DNA from: Bradyrhizobium sp. B124
GTDB lineage: Bacteria > Pseudomonadota > Alphaproteobacteria > Rhizobiales > Xanthobacteraceae
NCBI RefSeq assembly: GCF_038967635.1
Contig: NZ_CP152413.1
Coordinates: forward strand, 3,596,001 to 3,660,000
Reading direction: 5' to 3'
Length of the DNA: 64,000 bases
Positions 8,222 through 19,283 of the stretch are shown here, in pieces (position 1 is the stretch's first letter; each line of letters opens with the position of its first letter). The notes beneath the pieces are model-generated. The model did no database searches. It had not been told where the DNA came from and saw only the letters and a program-made list of their open reading frames with translations. The translations under genes and the position numbers were made by a program.

Positions 8222-8986
8222 CTAGGGCGTGGACTCATTACGCGCAGCCAGCCATAGTCGGATGGATGCGAGCTGGACGAAGGCGAGGTAGTTGGCGGCG
8301 AGTTTGTCGTATCGCGTCGCGACCCGACGACATTGCTTGATCCGATTGAAGAACCGCTCGACCTGGTTGCGAGCGCGGTAGAGATAAGGGCTGAAGCAGA
8401 TCGGATCGCTGCGGTTGCTTTTCGGCGGGATGTTGGCCCAGGCGCCTTTCTTCATAGTAAGCTCTCGGATCCAATCGGCGTCATAGCCTTTGTCTGCGAG
8501 CAGCATTGATCCGGACTTCAGACGAGACAGGAGTTTACCCGCGAGCCGATTGTCGTGGGCTTCGCCGGGGCTCAGCGCCAGCCGTACAGGCAGGCCACTA
8601 CTATCCACGAGAGCATGAATCTTGCTGGTCAACCCGCCCCGTGACCGCCCCATTGATTGCCTTCGGTTCCTGCTGATGCACGCCCCATGCTGATGCACGC
8701 GGACAATGGAAGTGTCGATCATCTGGACAGCCGCATCATGCGCGGCGGCGAGCGCATCTATCATACGGCTCCATACGCCGGCTCGCCGCCAGCGGATGAA
8801 GCGGTTGTAGCAAGTGGTGTAGGGACCGAACGCCTCCGGTAGATCGCGCCAGGGTGCTCCGGATCGCAAGACGCAGAAGATGCTATTGAGGACACGACCG
8901 TCGCTAACCCAAGGAACGCCGCGCGGCTTGTTGGGCAGCATTGGCCTTATAGCAGCCCATTCAAAATCGGCGAGTTCATAGCGCAT
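8222..8986 (-). CDS. IS5-family transposase (DDE)
   Basis: 254 residues and uninterrupted. The N-terminal DUF4096-like region (residues 1-75; GVPWVSDGRVLNSIFCVLRS) is followed by the DDE core: MIDTSIVRVHQHG (first Asp), LADKGYDADW (second Asp) and NQVERFFNRIKQCRR (Glu). It is the only clearly intact mobile-element gene in the window. A second, different transposase survives as a fragment at 46.1 kb. Confidence 0.9.
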   Translation of the reverse strand: MRYELADFEWAAIRPMLPNKPRGVPWVSDGRVLNSIFCVLRSGAPWRDLPEAFGPYTTCYNRFIRWRRAGVWSRMIDALAAAHDAAVQMIDTSIVRVHQHGACISRNRRQSMGRSRGGLTSKIHALVDSSGLPVRLALSPGEAHDNRLAGKLLSRLKSGSMLLADKGYDADWIRELTMKKGAWANIPPKSNRSDPICFSPYLYRARNQVERFFNRIKQCRRVATRYDKLAANYLAFVQLASIRLWLAARNESTP

Positions 8987-8999
8987 GATTCGAGCCCCA
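8222..8999. mobile_element. IS5-family insertion sequence
   Basis: The element is defined by the intact transposase and by related ends: CTAGGGCGTGGACTCAT at the left (from 8222) and, reading inward from the right, CTGGGGCTCGAATCAT. These form an imperfect terminal repeat with one gap. No clear target duplication is visible. The transposase stop codon lies at the very left end, a compact layout usual for this group. Confidence 0.7.
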
Positions 9000-9657
9000 G
9001 TTTCGGAGTTTGAATCACAGGCATCCCGCCAAACGCAACGCTCCCGGCCCTAGCTCCGGGAGACACTCGCGTCTTCGCCGGGGGCTCATTGTCGGAGTGA
9101 GACGCGTCATTCGGTCTCCTCTGTAGAGGGCGGCGTTGCAATCAGGGCACACTACTGGTTGTTGTACATTGAAGGCTCCTCAGCCTTATTGACGCAATCA
9201 GAAACAATCCCTTAGCGTAGCGACGGGCTGAATCCGCCATCGCTACGCCAAGCTGAATCCGAGGCTGACGCATGCGGCAAGAGGAAGAGTTGGGCGCACA
9301 ATGCGCGAATGCATTGGAGCTGTTGCGATTGGATCGAAGGCCCGCCTGATGGCTGAAGTCCGCGCGTGGAAGCACGGCAAGGCTTCCAGGGCGCCTGTTG
9401 CTTGGCGCGGCTTTGTCGGCTCGGCCGGTGTGGCTCAGGCCGCAACCACGCTGGTTCGGACAAAGCGTCGCTTCGGAACGCCATCGCCGCCGCGCATGCG
9501 GAATCCCGCGCCTCTGCAACCACGCTCACGCCTCCGCGCGCCTCTCGGCAAGAATGTTGCCTACCAGTGACCTGTCGACGGTCCTGCCGCGCAGGCCTGC
9601 CCATCGCCGGGCCACTTCACCAAACGCAATTCACACAGCAGAGTCGAGAGAACGGTC
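9000..9657. other. Gene-free stretch upstream of the autotransporter
   Basis: 658 bp between the insertion sequence and the autotransporter start. Several long frames exist on both strands but they are Arg/Ala/Pro-rich and show no family features. TTATTGACGCAATCAG near 9186 weakly resembles the palindrome at 3234 and 6458. The promoter of the autotransporter should lie here, but no convincing box was found. Confidence 0.4.
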
Positions 9658-12600
9658 ATGTCGTCGATAGGGATCGCCGTCGTCCGCCAGAGTGGAGCGG
9701 CCCCACGCTCCGCCATGTCATGGCTCGGCTCCGCATCGCTGATCGCTCTGACGGCGATGCTGGCGTTCGTGCCGCACAACGCTCATGCATCCAACGAATG
9801 CGGCGCGCCGGTTGGCGGCGTGGTCACCTGCTCTGGCAGCAATTATCCTCCGCCTGGCATCTCGTATGGTCAGGACGGTCTCACCCTGATTCTCAACAGT
9901 CCCAATATGGTTGTCCAGAAGACCACCAGCGGTAACGGCGCCGTCTATATCAGTACGTCGGCAGCCAACATCAATGACATCGTCGTCAATGCGCTCCTCT
10001 TCCAGTCAATTCAATCGATTGGAACTCTAGCGAACGGCATTTCCGTCGCGAACAGCGGGACTGCTGGCAACTCCATCGTCCGGGTGGATACCGGCACCGT
10101 GACAGGGAACAGCAATTCCGCCGGCACAGGGGCGGTTCTTGCGTTGATCAACAACGGCGCCGGCACAGGCAATGCCCTGATCACCCTCAATGGCGGGCAG
10201 CTCGTCAATACGGGGGCTGGAGGCAATGGCGCGGTCGCCAACAATGGAGGAATGGGCAACGCTACCGTCACGATGACGGGCGGCTCGGTCAGCACCAACA
10301 CCGGCACGGGCCTGCGTGCGATCGTCAGCAATGCCGCCTCGTCCGGCACGGCCAGCGTCGCCATCAGCGGCGGAACGGTTACGACCGCTTCGGGCACGGG
10401 CGTGTTGAGCCAGTCAGAGCGCGGCAGTGCCGGCGTCATCATGACGGCCGGCACGCTCACGGTCCAGGGCGGCGCCAACCCCGCCCTGAACGCCGTGGTC
10501 AACAATGCCGCCGGCACTGGCGCGGCCAGCATCGCTGTCAACGGCGGCACCGTCACGAACAACGGCAGCGGTGATGGCCTGTTTGCCAACAACAAGGGCA
10601 CTGGGACCTACAACATCAGCATCACCGGCGGCACGGTGACCGGCGGTTCCGGCACGGGCGCCGCGATTCATGCCGCCGGCGCCGCGGGGGGCACCATCAC
10701 CATCGGCTCGGCTGCCACGGTCAACGCCGGAGCCTCGGGCATCGCCCTCAACCAGACGGGCGGAGCGGCCACCATTACCACGGCGGGCGCCGTAACCGGA
10801 AACATCAATCTCGGCATCGCCAGCAATGTGCTGGATATCACGGGCGGCACCATCGCGGGCAACATCAGCGGCGGCGGCAACAGCGCCTTGAAGTTCGATC
10901 TCGGCGCGGGCACCTTCGTCTATGGCGCCGCCAATTCGATCAGCGGCATGAACAGCGTCGCCATGAACTCGGGCTCAGCCCGAATCGACGGCAGCCTTGC
11001 CACCAACACGCTTGCCGTCAATGGCGGCAGTCTGATCGTCAACGGCGCCGCCACGGTCTCAAGCGGGACGACGATCTCGGCGGGCACGCTGCAGCTCGGC
11101 AATGGCGGCTCCTCGGGCTCGATCACCGGCGATGTGACGAACAACGGCATGCTCGCCTTCGACAGGTCGGACGCCTATACCTTCGCCGGGCGGATCTCGG
11201 GCAGCGGCGCGGTCAATCAGATCGGCTCCGGCACGACCGTCCTGACCGGCAACAACAGTTACACAGGTGGGACGACGATCTCGGCTGGTACGCTGATCGT
11301 CAATGGCGATCAATCGGCGGCGACCGGGCTCACCACGGTTCAGAGCGGCGCCACGCTCGGTGGTAACGGCACCATCGGCGGCAGCGTCACTGTGGCGAAT
11401 GGCGGCACCCTCTCGCCCGGCACTGTCGGTAATGCTCCGGGCACGCTGACGATCCAGAAGGATCTGGTGCTGAACGGACGATCGGTCCTGAACTTCAATT
11501 TCGGCCAGGCCAACGTGGTGGGCGGCCCGCTCAACGATTTGACCAAGGTCAACGGCAACCTGACGCTCGCCGGCACGCTCAATGTCACCGCCTCACCCGG
11601 CGGCAGCTTCAACCCTGGTGTCTACCGCGTGATCAGCTACGCGGGCACGTTGACGAACAATGGACTCGCTGTCGGCACAATTCCGTCACCCGGCTATTAC
11701 GTGCAGACTTCGATTGCCAATCAGGTGAATCTCGTCAACACGACGGGAGTGACGCTCAATTTCTGGGATGGCACCGCGGGTCCGAAGAACAATGGCGTGG
11801 TCAACGGTGGCAACGGCGTCTGGCAGAACTCCGCCGGCAACGACAGCTGGACGACCGCGGACGGCGCGATCAACGCGCCCTACAGCAACGGCTCGTTCGC
11901 AATCTTCGCCGGCACCGCCGGCACGGTGACCATCGACAACAGCCTCGGCCAGGTCAGCGCCTCCGGCATGCAGTTCGCGACCGACGGCTATCATCTGGTC
12001 GGCGGCGCCATCGCGCTCGTCGGCGCGCCCACCATTATTCGCGTCGGCGACGGCACGACAGCCGGTGCCGGCTATGTGGCGACCATCGACAATGTGCTTA
12101 TCGGCAATTCGCAGTTGGTGAAGGCCGATCTCGGAACCTTGGTACTGAACGGCCTCAACACTTACACCGGCGGCACGGCCGTGACCAAAGGCACGCTCTC
12201 GATCTCCAGCGACGCCAATCTGGGCGCGTCGGGCACTTCGCTCACACTCGACACCGGTAGGCTGCAGACCACGACCAACATCACCAGCGATCGTAACGTC
12301 ACCATACCGACGACCGGCACCTTCCTGACGAAGGCCGGCACCACTCTCACGTTGAATGGCACGGTCTCCGGCGCCGGCGACCTCGTGAAGGATGGCGGCG
12401 GCACGCTGCTCTTCAATGGTCTTGCCACGAACGCTGGTAGCACGACGGTTGCCGGCGGCACGCTGCAGGCGGGCAGAAGCAGCGTCTTGAGTGCGCTCTC
12501 TAGCTTTTCTGTACTGAGTGGCGGGACGCTCGATCTGAATGGCCAAGGTCAGACCATCGCAAGCCTGAGCAATGCCGGCACGGTCAAGCTGGGTGGTACG

Positions 12601-13988
12601 CTGGGCACCACACTGACGGTGACCGGCAACTACGGCGGTAATGGCGGGCTGCTCACGCTCAATACGGCCCTTGGCAATGACGCGTCGACGACCGACAGAT
12701 TGGTTGTGCAGGGGGGCACCTCGGGCACGACCTCGGTCAAGGCGACCAAGGTCGGAGGCCTTGGCGCGCAGACCGTTGAAGGCATCAAGATCATCGATGT
12801 TGCCGGAGCGTCGAACGGCACGTTCGCGCTGCTCGGAGATTACGTGTTTCAAGGCCAGCAGGCGGTGGTTGGCGGCGCCTACGCCTATACGCTGCAGAAG
12901 AACGGCATCAGCACACCCGCGGATGGCGACTGGTATTTGCGCTCGAGCCTGATCAATCCGGCTCCCGCCACACCAGCCGGACCGCTCTACCAGCCGGGCG
13001 TACCGCTCTACGAGAACTATGCCCAGGTGCTGCTCGGCATGAACGAGGCGCCTTCGCTTCAGCAGCGCGTCGGCAACCGCTACTGGGGCGGCACGCGAGC
13101 GAAGCGATGGCGCGCATGGGCGTGACGCCGGCCGCGCCGACCGATCCTTCATGGACGCAGTCCGCATTCTGGGGCCGCATCGAGGGGGAGTAAGTCAGCT
13201 TGCAGCCATCCAACACCACCGGTTCGACCTACAACGCTGACCAGATGAAGGCGCAGGCCGGGCTCGACGGCCTTGCGCTCGAGAATGCTTACGGCCAGTT
13301 GATCGTCGGCCTCACCGCGCAATATGGTCTGACCACGGCTTACGTTAATTCGTTCTTCGGCAATGGCACGATCCGCGCGTCGGGCAGCGGTGTCGGCGCC
13401 ACAGCGACCTGGTACGGCGACAACAGCTTCTATGTCGACGGCCAATCGCAGACGATGTTCTACCGCGCCGATCTGTCGTCGGCGCTGACTGGCAGCATGA
13501 CCCATGGCAATGAAGGCGTCGGCTATGCCTTCAGCGTCGAGGGCGGCAAACGGATCGGCGTCGGCAACGGTTTCTGGCTGACGCCGCAGGCGCAGCTTGC
13601 CTACTCCAGAGTCGAGTTCGATCCGTTCACCGACCGCTTCGGCGCGCAGGTCTCGCTTGGCAACGCCGACAGCCTGCTCGGCCGCGTCGGACTCGCGCTC
13701 AACCACCAGCGCACCTGGAACGACGGCAGCGGCATCGTGCGCTCCGACGTCTATGCGATCGGCAACCTGCACTACGAGTTCCTCAACGGCAGCAGGGTCG
13801 ACGTCGCCGGCACCAGCTTCGCCAGCGCCAACGACCGGCTGTGGGGCAGCATCGGCGGCGGCGGCACCTATAGCTGGGCAAGCGGCCGCTACGCCGTGTT
13901 CGGCGAGGTCAGCTACCGCGCCAGCCTCGACAATCCGAACGAGAGCCACAGCTACAAGGGCACCGGCGGCTTCCGCGTGACGTGGTGA
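9658..13988 (+). pseudogene. Autotransporter (type Va) with beta-strand repeat passenger, split by frameshift and stop
   Basis: Predicted surface protein of about 1,440 residues. ATG 9658 begins an extended signal region (LIALTAMLAFVPHNAHA, cleavage near residue 47). The passenger is Gly/Asn/Thr/Ser-rich with many degenerate repeats of the autotransporter-associated beta-strand type (for example GTTVLTGNNSYTGGTTISAG near 11240 and LNGLNTYTGGTAV near 12150). A one-base shift near 13092 ends the first frame at 13123-13125. The next frame reads ASEAMARMGVTPAAPTDPSW and FWGRIEGE, then TAA at 13191-13193, then continues as a complete 12-strand beta-barrel domain (about 260 residues) ending GFRVTW, with the terminal aromatic residue needed for outer-membrane insertion. 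As read, passenger and barrel are separated, so no surface display is expected. Confidence 0.85.
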
Positions 13989-14295
13989 TACGGTTTTGGC
14001 GCGCCACGGCCGATGAAGATGGGTACTATTGTTCACGGTAGCGCTACGACACCGCAATCCGCCACGCGGTCAAAATCCTGAATCTGCGACTATCCGCGAA
14101 CTCGCGCTACGCCTGTCATGTTGCCGCCCATGCTGGCACTGGACGATCTTGACTGCCGCGTCTGTGACGCCGACGACAGCTAGGCCCATCGCGCCATTTT
14201 GCGTCTGCTCAAAAGCGATCGTTGTCAGAGTGAAGCGGAGAATTTATGAGTACGCGCCCTAGTGGGATGCGACGGTAGCGATCTCCGTAAGGAAG
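13989..14295. other. Gene-free stretch
   Basis: 307 bp between the barrel stop and the terminator of the leftward stress gene. No recognised frame, hairpin or promoter. Confidence 0.4.
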
Positions 14296-14319
14296 GGCGG
14301 CCCGCCTAGGCGGGCCGCC
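14296..14319 (-). terminator. 24-bp perfect GC-rich palindrome
   Basis: GGCGGCCCGCCT then AGGCGGGCCGCC, a perfect inverted repeat just beyond the stop of the leftward gene at 14326. Probably its transcription terminator, though without a T run. Confidence 0.65.
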
Positions 14320-14325
14320 GGTAAT

Positions 14326-14946
14326 TCATCGCACTCCGGTGCCATAGAGCTGGCGTTCTCTCCGGACCTCCTCAGCGCCATAAGGCGCAGCGGATGGATC
14401 ATAGCTCTTCCACCCTGCCTTCTGCCAGGCTGCGCTCCGGTCGCGCAGGTTGACGGCGGACTGATCCAGGATCGCTTCGTATCGCGCCCGGTCCGCATCC
14501 GGCACGCGAGCCGAAACCAGCGTGCCGCCGCGCCTCAAACCCTCGGCGTAGAGTGGAGCTTCCTCATCGGATACACCGGCCTGCGTCAACGCCCCGACCA
14601 CCCCGCCCGTAGCGCCGCCAGCAACGGCACCCAGGGCAGCAGACGCGAGCCAGCCGGCTGCCACGACGGGACCCAGGCCGGGGATCGCCAACAAACCAAG
14701 GCCCGCGAGCAAGCCGGCCGCGCCACCGAGACCTGCGCCGACCCCGGCTCCCGTAGCCGCACCTTCGGCCCGATCGTCAACACCGTCGCGATCGCGATCG
14801 ACCTTCTTGTCGCAACTGTACCAGTTGTCGGAATTGTTCGCGACGATGCTCAAATCCGAATGCGTCAGGCCCGCCGCCTCCAGGCTGCTCACCGCGCGCT
14901 GCGCATCGGAATAGTTATCGTAGAGGCGTGAGATGGTAACGGTCAT
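14326..14946 (-). CDS. General stress protein with Gly-zipper domain
   Basis: 206 residues from ATG 14946. N-terminus MTVTISRLYDNYSDAQRAV, then a beta-alpha-beta fold as in the general stress protein 17M-like family; a Gly/Ala-rich membrane-active segment (about residues 62-125, GAGVGAGLGGAAGLLAG and GAVAGGATGGVVGAL); and a second short domain TLVSARVPDADRARYEAIL. Proteins of this build are stress-induced and membrane-associated in alphaproteobacteria; the mechanism is unknown. Its neighbour at 14985 is a secreted small protein on the same strand. Confidence 0.75.
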   Translation of the reverse strand: MTVTISRLYDNYSDAQRAVSSLEAAGLTHSDLSIVANNSDNWYSCDKKVDRDRDGVDDRAEGAATGAGVGAGLGGAAGLLAGLGLLAIPGLGPVVAAGWLASAALGAVAGGATGGVVGALTQAGVSDEEAPLYAEGLRRGGTLVSARVPDADRARYEAILDQSAVNLRDRSAAWQKAGWKSYDPSAAPYGAEEVRRERQLYGTGVR

Positions 14947-14984
14947 GGTGAAACCCTTTCAATTTTTGGCTGTTGCGCGCTGCG

Positions 14985-15305
14985 TTATTTGGCCGCGTTC
15001 ACGTTGCCCTGGAAATCCAGACTGACGTCGGTCGACGCGCCGCCTTTACTAGCTTTTCCGCGCCAAACGCCGTTATCATCCTTCTTCAGCGATCTGACGT
15101 TGGTGTAGCCTGCTTCCTCAATCTTCGATTTGGCCTGGCCCTCGGTGAAGCTGTTTGCGCCTTCAACCGGCTTGTTGGAGTTGTTTTGGCCGGAACTGTT
15201 GACCGCGTTGTTGTTGGGCCGATCGGTCGCCGGTGGATTTTGTGCAAATGACGGACCGGCCAGAAGCGAAGCAGCCGTCAGCAGCATAAGAAATTTCTTG
15301 TTCAC
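14985..15305 (-). CDS. Secreted PepSY-like small protein
   Basis: 106 residues from GTG 15305, chosen because GGAGG lies directly upstream and because the signal peptide (FLMLLTAASLLAGPSFAQ) then begins correctly; an ATG 12 bp further up would overlap the ribosome binding site. After an Asn/Ser-rich linker the mature domain reads GQAKSKIEEAGYTNVRSLKK, then GVWRGKASKGG, the single-repeat PepSY-like pattern. Periplasmic; role unknown. An EcfG-like promoter lies upstream at 15332-15356. Confidence 0.75.
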   Translation of the reverse strand: MNKKFLMLLTAASLLAGPSFAQNPPATDRPNNNAVNSSGQNNSNKPVEGANSFTEGQAKSKIEEAGYTNVRSLKKDDNGVWRGKASKGGASTDVSLDFQGNVNAAK

Positions 15306-15331
15306 ATTGTCCTCCATTAGTTGCACGTCAC

Positions 15332-15356
15332 AACATATGCGGGTCTGAGAAGTTCC
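15332..15356 (-). promoter_or_regulatory. EcfG-like stress promoter (variant)
   Basis: On the leftward strand GGAAC (15356-15352), 16 bp, then TGTT (15335-15332), ending 26 bp before the GTG at 15305. The consensus has CGTT, so this is a one-base variant at correct spacing. Confidence 0.45.
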
Positions 15357-15488
15357 AGTTTTCCCGGTAACTTGGAGGTGGAGGTGGACCGCAGGACGCG
15401 AAGCGCGAGAGTTCGCCGACGCTTCGGGCGCATGGCCTCGACGGCATCGCCATCTTCACGGGCCATGCGCTGTCAAGAAGCTGGCCCT

Positions 15489-17870
15489 TCAGCACTGTCG
15501 AGAGACAGCCTTAACTTCCAACGCCGTTGTCAGGGCTTCGCGGAGCGCTTCAGGCGAGTAAGGCTTCACGAGCAGCACCGCCCCCAAATGTTCGGCTTCG
15601 GATTGGAGCCCGCCATCACCCGTCGCGAGAACCAGGCGGAGATCGGCACGGTGCGCGCGGGCATCGCTCGCGAGCTGCAGACCGGAGACCCCCGGCAAGC
15701 CTACGTCCGTGAGAAGGATGTCTACGAGATCTTCAGTCAGGATCTTGTAAGCTTCCTGGGCGGTGCTGGCCTGTCTTACCTCACATCCGAGATCGTCTAG
15801 CATCTCCGTCGTCACAGGGCGGATCAGTTCGTCGTCTTCGACGAGCAACACCATCGTTCCCTTAAGAGCGTGCTTGTTCGTCGATTGCTGCGATCCTTGA
15901 GAGGTGACGCGTCTTTGACCGTGATTGGCCAACACATGCCTGATTTTTCGTGCGAGTGCTTCGCGCGTGTAGGGCTTAGGCAGGAGCTCCACCCCCGGAT
16001 CGAGCCGCCCGCCGTGCACAATGGCATTCTGTGTGTAGCCGGAGGTGAAAAGGACAGCAACGCTGGGCAACCGATCCTTGGCTTTTCGCGCCAACTCTGG
16101 ACTGCGCATCGCGCCAGGCATCATCACGTCGGTAAAGATCAGATCTATCGGCATGCCGCTATCGACGATAGCGAGCGCGGCCGCCGCATCCCTCGCTCTG
16201 ACCACGCGGTAACCGAGCTCCGTAAGCATGGCTTCGGCGACCTCGCGAACCTCGTTGTCATCCTCAACGACAAGGATAGTTTCCTGCCCACCTTTTACTT
16301 CACCGGGGGGAGCAACGACCAGAGTGTCCTCGCTCGCCACCTCTCGAGGGAAGTACAACTTCACCGTCGTTCCGGCACCAACCTCACTATAGATTTTGAC
16401 GTGTCCACCTGATTGCTTGAGGAAACCATAGACCATGGCAAGCCCGAGGCCCGTGCCCTTGTCCTCCGCCTTGGTCGTGAAGAATGGCTCAAAGACCCGG
16501 TCTAGCAACTCTGGCGGTATCCCGGCCCCGGTGTCCGTCACCGCGATCATCACGTATTGGCCCGGCACGACCTCGTCGTGCCGACGGGCATACTCGTCGT
16601 CGAAAAAGGCGTTGCTCGCCTCGATGGTCAGCCGGCCTTCGCCATTCATAGCGTCGCGGGCGTTAATCGCGAGGTTGAGGATGGCATTTTCGAGCTGATC
16701 GGGGTCGATCAGACTGTTCCACAGTCCGCCGGCAACCATCGTCTCGATCTCGATTTCTCCGCCAAGTGCGCGACGCAGCAGTTCATCCATGCCCTTGATC
16801 AGGCGGCCGACGTTCACCACCCTCGGTTCCAGCGGCTGGCGTCTTGCGAACGCAAGCAACTGCGAAGCAAGCTTTGACCCGCGTGCGACGCTCGCGAGGG
16901 CGTTCTGAACCCGCATCTCGGCTCGTGGATTACCGGCGATGTCTTTGTTGAGCAATTGCAGGTTTCCGCTAATCACCTGCAGCAGGTTGTTGAAATCATG
17001 AGCTACGCCGCCAGTGAGCTGCCCGATCGCCTCCAGCTTTTGAGAACGGATCATCGTCGCTTGCGCGTTCTGAAGGGCTGCTTCCGCCTCGCGACGTTCA
17101 GTGATATCCCGTGTCACCTTGGCGAAGCCGATGAGCTTGCCCTCTTCATCCCGGATCGCGTCGATCACGACGTGCGCCCAGAAGGCAGTACCGTCCTTGC
17201 GGAGCCTTTGGCCTTCGTTCTCCCACCGTCCCTCCCGAAGTGCGGTTTCCAGTCCAATGCGAGGAAGACCCGCGGCGCGATCCGCTACGGTGTAAAAGTT
17301 GGAGAAGTGACGACCAATGATTTCTTCGGGGGCATAACCTTTGATGCGCTGGGCGCCCGCGTTCCAACTGGCCACACGGCCGTTCGGATCCAACATGTAG
17401 ATGGCGTAGTCGGTCACGCCCTGCACCAGCATCCGGAATTGCTCTTCGCTTTCTCGCAATTTTGCCTCGGCGGCCCTTCGCTCGGTCAAGTCGCGGGTGA
17501 TTTTGGCGAAGCCGACGAGCTCGCCTTCGGGCGAGCGGATCGCGTCTATCACCACATGAGCCCAGAACTGACTACCATCCTTGCGCACCCGCCAGCCCTC
17601 GCGCTCGAAGCGGCCGGTGCGAGCCGCCTCCTCCAACGCCAGGCCGGGCACGTTCTGAGCCCGCTCAGCGTCCGTGTAGAAGGTTGAGAAATGATGCCCG
17701 ATGATCTCATTAGCTGCGTAGCCCTTGAAGCGCTTCGCGCCTGGGTTCCAGCTGGTTACATGCCCCTCGCGATCCAGCATGTAAATCGCGTAGTCGGTGA
17801 TCGACTCGATAAGAAGCCGATAGCGGCCCTCGTTAGATTGTGCCGCTGCGAAGCGATCAGAGCTTTCCAT
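15489..17870 (-). CDS. Soluble PAS-PAS hybrid histidine kinase with two receivers
   Basis: 793 residues. PAS 1 (about 15-130) and PAS 2 (about 145-258) are very similar to each other ([10 protein letters not shown] / [19 protein letters not shown] / GRHFSNFYT), indicating internal duplication. HisKA has the phospho-acceptor in [10 protein letters not shown] (His 291), followed by HATPase with N box [17 protein letters not shown] and GTGLGL. Two receivers follow, with Asp 581 and Asp 722 as acceptors and Lys 632 and Lys 769. No transmembrane segment, so a cytosolic signal, probably redox or ligand through PAS, is sensed. No regulator is adjacent. A shorter relative lies at 62.8-63.9 kb. Confidence 0.92.
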   Translation of the reverse strand: MESSDRFAAAQSNEGRYRLLIESITDYAIYMLDREGHVTSWNPGAKRFKGYAANEIIGHHFSTFYTDAERAQNVPGLALEEAARTGRFEREGWRVRKDGSQFWAHVVIDAIRSPEGELVGFAKITRDLTERRAAEAKLRESEEQFRMLVQGVTDYAIYMLDPNGRVASWNAGAQRIKGYAPEEIIGRHFSNFYTVADRAAGLPRIGLETALREGRWENEGQRLRKDGTAFWAHVVIDAIRDEEGKLIGFAKVTRDITERREAEAALQNAQATMIRSQKLEAIGQLTGGVAHDFNNLLQVISGNLQLLNKDIAGNPRAEMRVQNALASVARGSKLASQLLAFARRQPLEPRVVNVGRLIKGMDELLRRALGGEIEIETMVAGGLWNSLIDPDQLENAILNLAINARDAMNGEGRLTIEASNAFFDDEYARRHDEVVPGQYVMIAVTDTGAGIPPELLDRVFEPFFTTKAEDKGTGLGLAMVYGFLKQSGGHVKIYSEVGAGTTVKLYFPREVASEDTLVVAPPGEVKGGQETILVVEDDNEVREVAEAMLTELGYRVVRARDAAAALAIVDSGMPIDLIFTDVMMPGAMRSPELARKAKDRLPSVAVLFTSGYTQNAIVHGGRLDPGVELLPKPYTREALARKIRHVLANHGQRRVTSQGSQQSTNKHALKGTMVLLVEDDELIRPVTTEMLDDLGCEVRQASTAQEAYKILTEDLVDILLTDVGLPGVSGLQLASDARAHRADLRLVLATGDGGLQSEAEHLGAVLLVKPYSPEALREALTTALEVKAVSRQC

Positions 17871-17922
17871 TCAAATCCTTTCAAGAGCAGCCATTCCCGC
17901 GGGCTCTGAAGGAAAGCTCGCT

Positions 17923-18096
17923 TTAGGGGCAAAGGTAATTGGCCCAGCGCCCTTCGGAGCGAGCCAGCCAATCGTTGCCAGTTAGCAAGACTTTAACACC
18001 ACTTATCGCCCTGCGTTCCTGAACAGCGATCCAAGCGTCACCTGGGCTGAAATAAACTTGCTGACCGAATTTGGCGCAGTAGTCCTCATCCTTCAT
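17923..18096 (-). CDS. Candidate small protein, weak start
   Basis: From ATG 18096 the frame gives 57 residues beginning MKDEDYCAKFGQQVYF and ending RWANYLCP. The same frame is open further upstream (QRPQGLRICNK) to an AAGGAGG box with no ATG, so a rare start such as ATT is possible. Residue use looks coding, but no family is recognised. Confidence 0.35.
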   Translation of the reverse strand: MKDEDYCAKFGQQVYFSPGDAWIAVQERRAISGVKVLLTGNDWLARSEGRWANYLCP

Positions 18097-18302
18097 CTTA
18101 TTGCAGATGCGAAGTCCTTGCGGGCGCTGACTGATAATTTTCCTCCTTTTTAGCCTTTTCCGATAAGTTCCTAGACGCGAACAAAATATAGATCTGGCCA
18201 GCCTTGGCGTTGCGTAGAACTATGGAGGTCTCAGCGCCAACGTTGCCGTCGAGATGAGGTCGCCTGGAGGCGGACCGCTTTCCATTTCAACGGAGATTAA
18301 CA

Positions 18303-18509
18303 GTGGAGCAGCTACAGCGACGTCGCATCAAACATGAAAAGAGCTCCCGTGAACACCTAGCGGAAGAGGCTCAATACTTCCGCGATGAAGCCCTCAAACT
18401 TCGGCCAGGGACGGCTCGCGAACTGCTTTTGCGTCGGGCCCGTCAGACGGAAACCGCTTCGCGCATGGATGACTGGTTGAAGTCTCCGGGATTAAAATCG
18501 CCAGAGTAG
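18303..18509 (+). CDS. Short helical-hairpin protein (family copy)
   Basis: 68 residues from GTG 18303, with GGAGA upstream. Basic N-terminus, then EHLAEEAQYFRDEALKLRPG, ELLLRRARQTETASRM and DDWLKSPG. Two amphipathic helices separated by a Pro-Gly turn and a conserved WLxSP ending. Near-relatives at 23292-23495 and 39923-40126, and a fused copy at 3281-3739. Function unknown; the pattern suggests a coiled-coil oligomer or adaptor. Confidence 0.7.
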   Translation: MEQLQRRRIKHEKSSREHLAEEAQYFRDEALKLRPGTARELLLRRARQTETASRMDDWLKSPGLKSPE

Positions 18510-18515
18510 ACTTTC

Positions 18516-18695
18516 ATGCCAACTGGCTATTACGCCTATTTCATCGGACCGGATGGTCACATCCAAGATCGGGTTGTCATCCTGGTCGATGACGACGAGG
18601 AAGCGAAGAGCTTAGCCCGGCAGCTGGTTGACGGTCACGATATCGAGCTATGGCAAGGCGCGCGAAAGGTAGCGGCCTTGCCCTCGGAGAAGTAA
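18516..18695 (+). CDS. 59-residue conserved hypothetical protein
   Basis: ATG 18516, 6 bp after the preceding stop, so probably the same transcript. MPTGYYAYFIGPDGHIQDR, then VDDDEEAKSLARQLVDGHDI and ELWQGARKVAAL. This beta-beta-helix-beta pattern ending in WQG..R is common in short rhizobial proteins (compare the DUF6894 group). No function known. Confidence 0.6.
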   Translation: MPTGYYAYFIGPDGHIQDRVVILVDDDEEAKSLARQLVDGHDIELWQGARKVAALPSEK

Positions 18696-18971
18696 GCGAG
18701 ATTCACGCGGCGCCCAGTGGACTGGCGGCTAGGCGCGATGTCCCATTGCGTCAAACGAGTTTTGCGAACCAATTGCAGCAATCGTCGCTCGTCCTCAGGA
18801 AACGATGGCTTTCCTGGCAGAATCCCATCTCTACTAGCGTTCTCGCCGACCGCCTTGGTGGCTGCCATTCGATCTCAGCCGTCCGGTGGGGACCCAGATC
18901 CGCATTCCAACGCAGCAATACCGGGCATAAGTTCTGCATCCTGCGGGCCGGCTTGACACCTCAATGCTATA

Positions 18972-19280
18972 ATGTGGTGGCCTTCCCTTGATTCGAGGCC
19001 ACACCATGATGATCAATGTACAACGCCGCTTGCCGCTAAGGCCGCCCGCCCCGCCTATCGCAGTCTCGAAGGCTGGGCGCTCGGCACGCTGATCGAGCAC
19101 CACGCCATTCGCGAGTGCGAACACCACGGCCACGCGCTCGATCGCAGCGATCCAGATGCGAGGAACAGAGCCCGCGAAGCAGCTTGGAACCACCCGTTCC
19201 CCGGCGCCACCCCCAAGCAGTGTCTAGCCGCGATCGAGGACGTCTTGCGCGGGATTGGCGATAGCTGTCCGGACTGCTAG
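18972..19280 (+). CDS. Small conserved protein with WALGTLIEHHAIRECE motif
   Basis: The conserved region starts near codon 33 (LEGWALGTLIEHHAIRECEH) and runs through RAREAAWNHPFPGAT and AIEDVLRGIGDSCPDC to TAG. The first 30 codons look non-conserved, so the real start is uncertain and may be a downstream non-ATG codon. Recognised as a small rhizobial protein; the Cys-X2-Cys end could bind metal. The opposing frame is a shadow. Confidence 0.6.
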   Translation: MWWPSLDSRPHHDDQCTTPLAAKAARPAYRSLEGWALGTLIEHHAIRECEHHGHALDRSDPDARNRAREAAWNHPFPGATPKQCLAAIEDVLRGIGDSCPDC

Positions 19281-19283
19281 ATC

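Noticed and set aside
8222..8999. Composite transposon carrying the DUF6894 gene
   Set aside because: Only one copy of this insertion sequence is present, and the transposase fragment at 46 kb is of another type.
10011..11612. Several leftward Pro/Ala/Val-rich frames opposite the passenger
   Set aside because: Typical antisense of Gly/Thr/Asn repeats; no start signals or conserved motifs.
11686..13167. 493-codon leftward frame opposite the autotransporter passenger
   Set aside because: Arg/Ala/Gly-rich antisense of a repetitive GC-rich passenger; no domain pattern; the rightward frame has signal peptide, repeats and barrel.
13149..14057. 302-codon leftward frame opposite the barrel domain
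   Set aside because: Ala/Val/Asp-rich antisense; no homology seen.
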